DNA of 64,000 bases. It comes from Dama dama (Eukaryota > Chordata > Mammalia > Artiodactyla > Cervidae). Positions 58,026 to 64,000 of this stretch are shown one piece after another (the stretch's first letter is position 1; each line of letters begins with the position of its first letter). Under the pieces are notes generated by a model, which did not search any database, had not been told where the DNA came from, and saw nothing but the letters and a program-made list of their open reading frames with translations. The stretch is taken from positions 13,348,001 to 13,412,000 of the forward strand of contig NC_083681.1 in assembly GCF_033118175.1 (NCBI RefSeq), in the 5' to 3' direction. A program made the translations under genes and the position numbers.

Positions 58026-59214
58026 TATTAAAAAAAGTGAGTTACAAATCAATAAAGATACAAATTGCAAGCAGATTTCTTTTTAATTATAAGATCCTAC
58101 ACATAGGAAATCACATTTCAATAAATGGAATCAGAAAAAAAATGTAACAGAAAACTAAACATTGTTCATTGAAAGAGCACAGTCACACAGGCATTTAATG
58201 CTGAGAGTCAGTGCTATACTTGAAACGTTTTGTCATTCTGCAATTATACTTAGAAATTATCATTGAGACAATGACTTCCCATATTAAGTGGATAGACCCA
58301 CTTTGAACAAACACTATGCCAATATTTAAAGTAGATTAGTGTAACAATGAGCTTGTTTCTTGCTTATTAATTTATCTAATCTTAGACTAATGATAATGGT
58401 ATTCACAAAGGATAATGGATATTTAAAGTTTTGCTATGTTTTGTTTCAATATCATCCAATGAGGAAAAATCATTCTCATGCATGTATGTTGTTGATATTA
58501 AAAGAAGAGATTTAATGTAATTTATTCACATGAAGAAAATAGTGCTGTATTTTCAAAATTTGTTTGTTGGTAGCCAATTCTAGCTACTTCACTTGTAAAT
58601 TATATTTAAATATACAACTTTCAATTAAAAAAAAAACAGAACTTGGGTTCATATATTTTTGAATGTGTTATTTTAATGTATAGAAAATTTTAAATTTTTA
58701 TAAATTCTGTTTTAATGGAAAATAAAATATTAAGCAATGTATCAGATTTGTAAAGTGTTCAAATGAAAGTGATAACTTTCAAAGATCATCACCTTCTTTA
58801 ATAATGATTGTTAAAAAGTATGAAAAAAAGTAAAAACTATGGAGCAGATAGTAACAATCTAGTGAAATTGTGGGTTTTTTTTAACTTTTATTTTTGTCTC
58901 TGGGTCTTTTTATTTCTCATTAAAAGACAGTTGTATGAAGGCATCAAATTATTAAAAAATACAAAATGTAAACAAGAAGCAAGTATGGGTGTCTAGTTTA
59001 TATCATTAAAATGTTAAGAACTGTCTGGTTCCTTACTTTGCATAAACACAATTGCATAACATTTTGTAGTTCAAAATTATCAGCATAAATTATCTCCTAA
59101 ATAACCAATATGACATTGCATATAACTCTACAAGTGTGTATGATGCGCTTTCTCAGAAAACAGAGAAAGTTGAAATGTATTCGCTGTAAATAGTTCACAA
59201 GTTTTACCATGTTA
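58026..59214. other. Unassigned AT-rich stretch
   Basis: No gene or repeat family is recognised. Confidence 0.5.
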
Positions 59215-59338
59215 CGATGGAAATGAGTTTGAGTAAACTCTGGGAATTGCTGATGGACAGGGAGGCCTGGCATGCTGAGATTCATGTGGTCGCAGTCGGA
59301 CACGACTGAGTGACTGAACTGAACTGAACTGAACTGAA
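59215..59338 (+). mobile_element. BovB 3' terminal fragment
   Basis: GATGGAAATGAGTTTGAG, CTGATGGACAGGGAGGCCTG, GGTCGCAGTCGGACACGAC and a tail of four ACTGA-type units (GACTGAACTGAACTGAACTG). Well preserved, 124 bp. The usual CAAAGAG between GGTCG and AGTCGGAC is reduced. Confidence 0.93.
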
Positions 59339-59339
59339 A

Positions 59340-59790
59340 CACTGATTTGTTGCTTCTTTTATTTTTTTTATTAATTTATTTCTGAGAAGGGTGAATAATC
59401 CGGGAGATAAATTTTTCTCTAGGGAAAAAGCAATGTACTGATTGCATACAGGCTGCTGCACCGTGAGTAAATATGCAAAAAATCTAAACACCAGAGTTTT
59501 TACAAACACTGGGACTATATTTGATAAATTCATGTTAAGATATGAAACACTGCAGAAAGTTTCTACTCTGAGTGTCTAATTAACAGGTGATAGATGCTCC
59601 TCAGTATATTATTTCAACAAGACCTAACTTATTTTATACTCAGGATGTCACAGCAATGTCAAATTGCTATAAAAATCTTAAACACTTGTTCTCAGTGTTT
59701 AGATTACTAAATTGGCAAAATGCATAGTGTAGTCTTAGCCTTTAAATTTATGAATCTTGATTTTTATTTTTATTTTTTAATGATACATAG
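59340..59790. other. Unassigned AT-rich stretch
   Basis: Nothing recognisable. Confidence 0.5.
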
Positions 59791-59798
59791 CTTTCATA

Positions 59799-60069
59799 CT
59801 GGAGAAGGAAATGGCAACCCACTCTAGTATTCTTGCCTGGAGAATCCCAAGGACAGAGGAACCCGGCAGGCTACAGTCTGTGGGGTCGCAAGAGTCAGAC
59901 ATGACTTGGTGACTAAACTACTGCTACTAAAATTCACATTGGAGAAGGAAATGGCAACCCACTCCAGAAATCTTGCCTGGAGAATTCCATGGACAGAGGA
60001 ACCTGACGGGCTGCAGTCCCTGGGGTCACAGAGAGTTGGACACGACTGAGTGACTAACACACAAACAAG
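59799..60069 (+). mobile_element. Bov-A2 SINE (dimer) with target duplication
   Basis: Two Bov-A monomers (each with GGAGAAGGAAATGGCAACCC, starting about 59801 and 59941) are joined by the linker CTACTGCTACTAAAATTCAC. TTTCATA lies at 59792-59798 and 60070-60076. Well preserved. Confidence 0.93.
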
Positions 60070-60110
60070 TTTCATATGCTTTAAAATATAGATGGTCCTC
60101 AACATATAAT

Positions 60111-60360
60111 TGCACCCCACTCCAGTACTCTTGCCTGAAAAATCCCACGGACAGAGGAGCCTGGTAGGCTGCAGTCCACGGGCTCGTTAAGGACACAACT
60201 GAGCGACTTCACTTTCACTTTTCATTTTCATGCATTGGAGAAGGAAAGGGCAACCCACTGCAGTGTTCTTGCCTGGAGAATCCCAGGGATGAGGGAGCCC
60301 AGTGGGAGGCCATCTATGGGGTCACACAGTGTCGGACATGACTGAAGCAGCAGCAGCAGC
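60111..60360 (+). mobile_element. Bov-A2 SINE with perfect 10 bp target duplication
   Basis: A 5'-truncated first monomer (CCCACTCCAGTACTCTTGCC), the TTCACTTTCACTTTTCATTTT linker, a second monomer (GGAGAAGGAAAGGGCAACCC) and a (CAG)n tail. AACATATAAT at 60101-60110 and 60361-60370 is perfect. It landed only about 40 bp from the preceding Bov-A2. Confidence 0.95.
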
Positions 60361-60370
60361 AACATATAAT

Positions 60371-61049
60371 GGTGTTATGAATGGACTGCTTTCACATCAT
60401 TGCATTAAAGTTAAAAAAATTGCAAGTCAAATCACCATATGGAGGGACTACCTGTATAGGAAAAATGTATTGATATTTTTGTATAATACAGACTAGTTGT
60501 GTTGATTGTCATTAAACTGAACAAAGAATGTGTAACTCTTAATAGCTTCCAAGGAAGGGGATACCTGTGCATTACTGAGTAGCAATGAAAAATACTTTGC
60601 TGTTTTTTTTTTTTCCGGTGAGTTGATCTGCCACATTACTGTTTGGCTTTTGAATATATTAAAATGTAGTGTCACTGGAAACTTTCTTCCTGCCGCACTT
60701 TGTTTCAGTAATGCCAAGATAACATTTCTGATACAGTCTTAGGCTAATGTCAACAATTTAATTTTATAGATATTAATATAAATATTTAATATCAGCATTG
60801 GAAATTATACTTTTAAGAAACCACAAACTTCTATTATTTTATGTTAAATACTGAACATCTGATTAGAATGCTTTTAAAACACATTTACTGAGATACAATT
60901 TTAAAACCATATAATTGCATTCAAAGTGTAGAGTAAAATATTTTTAGCTTATTTAAAGTTGTGCAATCTTCACATTAATATTTTTGAAAATTGTTATCAT
61001 TCCAACAGAAGTCCTATTTCCTTTAGAAGCCTAAGTAATATTCCTTCTC
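60371..61049. other. Unassigned AT-rich stretch
   Basis: A T-run lies at 60602-60614. No gene or family is recognised. Confidence 0.5.
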
Positions 61050-61324
61050 CATCCACTATGCCAGAAGTTAAAACCGATCTACTATATGTCTTCACAAATG
61101 TGTCTATTCTGGACCTTTCATGTAAATAGATCCATAAAATATATGGCATATTGGCTTCTTTCTCTTAGCATATTATTTTTATAATATCTATAATTTTTAT
61201 AACTGCATCAGGGAGTATTCCAGATTGTGTTTACCCAATTGAGAGACATTTAGTTTGTTTCATCTTTTTTGCTTTTGTGAGTAATATCACTATGAATATT
61301 TGTGTCCAAATATTTGCATGGACA

Positions 61325-61663
61325 GGGCTTCCCTGGTAGCTCAGCTAGTAAAGAATCTGCATGCAATGCAGGAGAACCTAGTTTAATTCCTGGGTTGGGA
61401 AAATTCCATGGAGGAGAGATAGGCTACCCACTCCAGTATTCTTGGGCTTCCCTGGTGACTTAGTAGATAAAGAATTCTCCCACAATGTGGGACACCAGGG
61501 TTCGATTCCTGGGTTGAGAAGATTCCCCCGGAGGGGGGCATGGCAACCTATTCCAGTATTCTTGCCTGGAGAATCCCCATAGACAGAGGAGCCTGGGGGG
61601 CTACAGTCCATGGGATCAGAAAGAATCAGACATAACTGAGCGACGAAGCACAGCTCAGCACAG
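61325..61663 (+). mobile_element. Bov-tA SINE (double head) with perfect 12 bp target duplication
   Basis: A first tRNA-like head with a short Bov-A part is followed at about 61445 by a second head (GGGCTTCCCTGGTGACTTAG, B box GGTTCGATTCC at about 61499-61509) and a full Bov-A part ending in CAGCTCAGCACAG. TTTGCATGGACA lies at 61313-61324 and 61664-61675. Among the youngest insertions in the window. Confidence 0.95.
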
Positions 61664-61689
61664 TTTGCATGGACATTTGGTATTATTTC

Positions 61690-61905
61690 TGCTTCCCTGG
61701 TGGTTCAGACAGTAAAGAATCTGCCTGGAATATAGGAGACACAAGTTCAATCTCTGGGTTGGGAAGATACCCTGGAGAAGGGAATGGCTACACACTCCAG
61801 GATTCTGGCATTGAGAATTCCATGCACAGAGGAGCCCGGCAGGTTAGAGTCCATGGGGTCGCAAAGCATGGGACAACACTGAGGAACTAACACTTTGATT
61901 TTCTC
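61690..61905 (+). mobile_element. Bov-tA SINE nested in L1M
   Basis: TGCTTCCCTGGTGGTTCAG head, CAAGTTCAATCTCTGGG as B-box region, GAGAAGGGAATGGCTACAC, CATGGGGTCGCAAAGCATGG and AACTAACACTTTGATTTTC end. L1M continues at CATGGGTATATGCC. The target duplication is not clear. Confidence 0.9.
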
Positions 61906-62336
61906 AGTTTTCACTTTCTCATGGGTATATGCCAAAAGTAGATTTCCTAGGTTTTATATATGTCAATTTTATGTTTAATATTTTAAGGAATGTTGTCTAA
62001 AATATCTGTATCATTTTATATCCCTACTAGCAAATGCATAAGTGTTCCAAATTTTCCATATTACTTCTCTCACCAATTATTGTCTTTAATTGTAGCCATG
62101 TTAGTAGATGTCATGGGGTATCTCATTGTGATTTTGATTTGCATTTTTTTAATCACTACTGAATTTGAGAATACTTTTGTCAGTTTATTGGTCATTCATA
62201 TATTTTCTTTAGAGAAATGTCTATTTGTATCATTAGCCCATTTTTTAATTGGGCTTTTTTTTTTTAATATTACTGAATTATCTGAGCAATCGTTTGAATT
62301 GTTCTTTGCATATTATTGAGTTCCTTACATCTGGTA

Positions 62337-62782
62337 TGTACAAGTTTTATAACCAGGAAGGGTTAATTTTGGATTGATGCTGGAGTTGCTTCTGTGACTA
62401 TAACCCTTATCTTGCCACTGCTGTAAGCATACATCATGGTCTACCTTAGAGAGATAACTTGAGCTGCCCACCTGTGAAGGACTGTAAGAAAGTGAAAATA
62501 ACACATTCCCTTGCCTGAGTCTTGCCATTCCAGGGGAGAGTTACAAGGATGGAATAGGCTTGTTTTTTTTTCCCCCCTTTGTTTCCTCATCTACCTGCAG
62601 CCCATCTCTGATCCGTAAAATAGCCTGGTAACCAGGCCCCAACAAGATGGTTATTTTGAGGCACTATCCTGCCATCTTCTCAGTCAGCCAGATTCCAAAT
62701 TAAAGTCCCTTCACAGTTCCAACATCCTGTCTCGGATCCATTGACTTGTGCAGTGAGCAGAGTAAGCTTGGACTTGGTAACA
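62337..62782 (+). mobile_element. ERV-type solo LTR nested in L1M
   Basis: About 446 bp from TGTACAAG to GGTAACA splits the L1M between GAGTTCCTTACATCTGG and TATCTTATCAGATATATT. It has an ATTAAA polyadenylation signal near 62699 and a U5-like part (CATCCTGTCTCGGATCC, GTGCAGTGAGCAGAGTAAG). It is GC-richer than its surroundings. The exact ends and the 4 bp target duplication are ambiguous (a GTA or GTAT is shared). No internal viral sequence is present. Confidence 0.65.
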
Positions 62783-63411
62783 GTATCTTATCAGATATAT
62801 TATTTACAAATGTTTCCTTTCTTTCTTTGTGTTGCCTTTTAATTCAGTGGTATTCTTAAAAGCAGAGATCTTTTATTTTGATGAAGTTCACTTCATCTAT
62901 TTTATATTTTGTTGCCATACTTATAGAATCTTCTATTACAATCCATAGTCTATTCAATGTCATAAAGATTTACCCCTATTGTTTATTTTCTCAGTTTTTG
63001 TTCTTATATCTAAGCCTATTATCTACTTTGTGTTAATTTTTATATATGGAACAATATAGAAATCCAAATCATTCTCTTACTTGTAGATACTATTTTTCCC
63101 AACACTGTCGATTGAATAGACTGTTTTTTTTTTTTTCTTCATTGAATTGATTGTCAGCCTTGTCCAAAATAAGTTAAACACTTATTTCTGTATCTCAAAT
63201 CTATCAATCCATCCTTATGCCAGATGGATTCTATACAGCTACAAATCTGATTGCATTATGTTAAAAAAAAATCATCAATAAACTCCCAATGTAAAAATCC
63301 AAACTTGTAGTTTGTGAAAACAATCATTTTGCCTGAGAGTAATCCTAATAATATGCTGATAAAAATAAAGAATAGAAATGATACTTATAACATAGCAATG
63401 ATATTAAACAT

Positions 63412-64000
63412 TGTTGTCCAATCAGTCAGTTTTGTCCGACTCTTTGTGGCCCCATGGGCTGCAGCACACCAGGCTTCCCTGTCCTTGATGATCTTCTGGA
63501 GATTCTCATCCTGTGTAGCCCCTTTCTCCTCATGCCCTCAGTAGTTCCCAGCATCAGCGTCTTTTCCAACAAGTCAGCTGTTTGCACCATGTAGCCAAGT
63601 ATTGGATCTTCAGATTCAGCATCAGTGCTTCCAATTAATGCTCATTGTTATTTTCCTTTAGGATTGACTGGTATGATCTTGCAGTCCAAGGGACTCTCAA
63701 GAGTCTTCTCCAGTACCACAGTTAGAAAGCACAAATTCTTCAGTGCCAAGCCTTCTATATGGCCCAACTCTCACATCCGTACATGACTACTGAAAAAACT
63801 GTGACTTTGCCTATATGGACCTTTGTCAGCAAACTGATGTCTTTGTTTTTTACTATGATGTCTAGCTTTGTCATAGCTTTCTTTCCATGGGGCAAGCAAT
63901 TTTAATTTCATGTCTGCAGTCACCATCCACAGTGATTTTGGAGGCCACAAAAAAAAAAAAAGTCACTGTTTCCATTTTTCCCCATTTATTTGTCATGAAG
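63412..64000 (-). mobile_element. BovB LINE, antisense, continues past the window
   Basis: From TTGTTGTCCAATCAGTCAG the plus strand follows antisense BovB through the C-terminal region (CATCCGTACATGACTACTG) to TTTATTTGTCATGAAG at the last base. The 5' end lies outside. Diverged, older type. Confidence 0.92.

Larger units (their letters stand above)
61050..63255 (-). mobile_element. Old L1M-type LINE, antisense, with three nested insertions
   Basis: Pieces at 61050-61324 (ATTCTGGACCTTTCATGTAA), 61906-62336 (GGGTATATGCCAAAAGTAG, GTCATGGGGTATCTCATTGTG, TAGAGAAATGTCTATTTG) and 62783-63255 (TTATCAGATATATTATTTAC, TTATGCCAGATGGATTC) are one antisense L1 from 3' UTR into ORF2. Two Bov-tA SINEs and one LTR lie inside. 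Frames are fully decayed. Confidence 0.8.

Overview
The window is AT-rich vertebrate DNA from a ruminant artiodactyl (a bovid such as cattle, sheep or goat is most likely). That placement rests on the repeats: many copies of the RTE-type LINE BovB, with its ACTGA-repeat 3' tail and GACACGACTGAGCGACTGAACTGA-like ending, the BovB-related SINEs Bov-A, Bov-A2 and Bov-tA, cetartiodactyl tRNA-derived CHR SINEs, and L1 copies of artiodactyl type. I find no protein-coding exon, tRNA, rRNA, CRISPR array or operon that I can support. Nearly all longer open reading frames are pieces of BovB or L1 reverse-transcriptase genes, or the antisense of those pieces. The region looks like a gene desert or the inside of a large intron.

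Layout. 0-6.6 kb: three BovB copies in alternating orientation (one 2.35 kb with most of ORF2), two SINEs and another BovB. 6.6-12.9 kb: mostly unique AT-rich DNA with SINEs, microsatellites and an isolated C-rich block. 12.9-20.4 kb: a nearly full-length, decayed antisense L1 that still has its 5' UTR and is interrupted by a CHR SINE and a BovB. 20.5-27.7 kb: BovB copies on both strands, an ERV-type LTR and a CHR SINE. 30.2-34.2 kb: an old sense L1 split by two head-to-tail BovB copies, one with the longest continuous reverse-transcriptase reading frame (215 codons). 35.2-37.8 kb: L1 3' ends and a BovB whose 5' end is inverted. 37.8-44 kb: mostly unique sequence with a large ATAC/AT microsatellite and SINEs. 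44.4-47.5 kb: an ancient repeat split by a CHR-1 SINE and a 2.04 kb BovB flanked by a 10 bp target duplication. 48-52.4 kb: an inverted L1 fragment, a complete solo-LTR-like element and an L1M end. 52.6-54.6 kb: two SINEs and a BovB. 55.3-57.6 kb: sequence I do not recognise, holding a cysteine-rich minus-strand reading frame. 57.6-64 kb: L1 ends, Bov-A2 pairs, an antisense L1M with two SINEs and an LTR inside it, and a BovB that runs off the window.

By adding up my estimated intervals, BovB makes up roughly 15 kb (about a quarter) and L1 roughly 11 kb. The biology visible here is retrotransposition: L1 copies served as landing sites, younger BovB and SINE copies nested in them, and several insertions still show target-site duplications. 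BovB is known from the literature to have entered ruminants by horizontal transfer. I did not find an undescribed functional system. The best leads are structural: an inverted templated filler in a BovB, 5'-inverted LINE copies, two G-quadruplex-type blocks, and the unassigned 55.3-57.6 kb segment.
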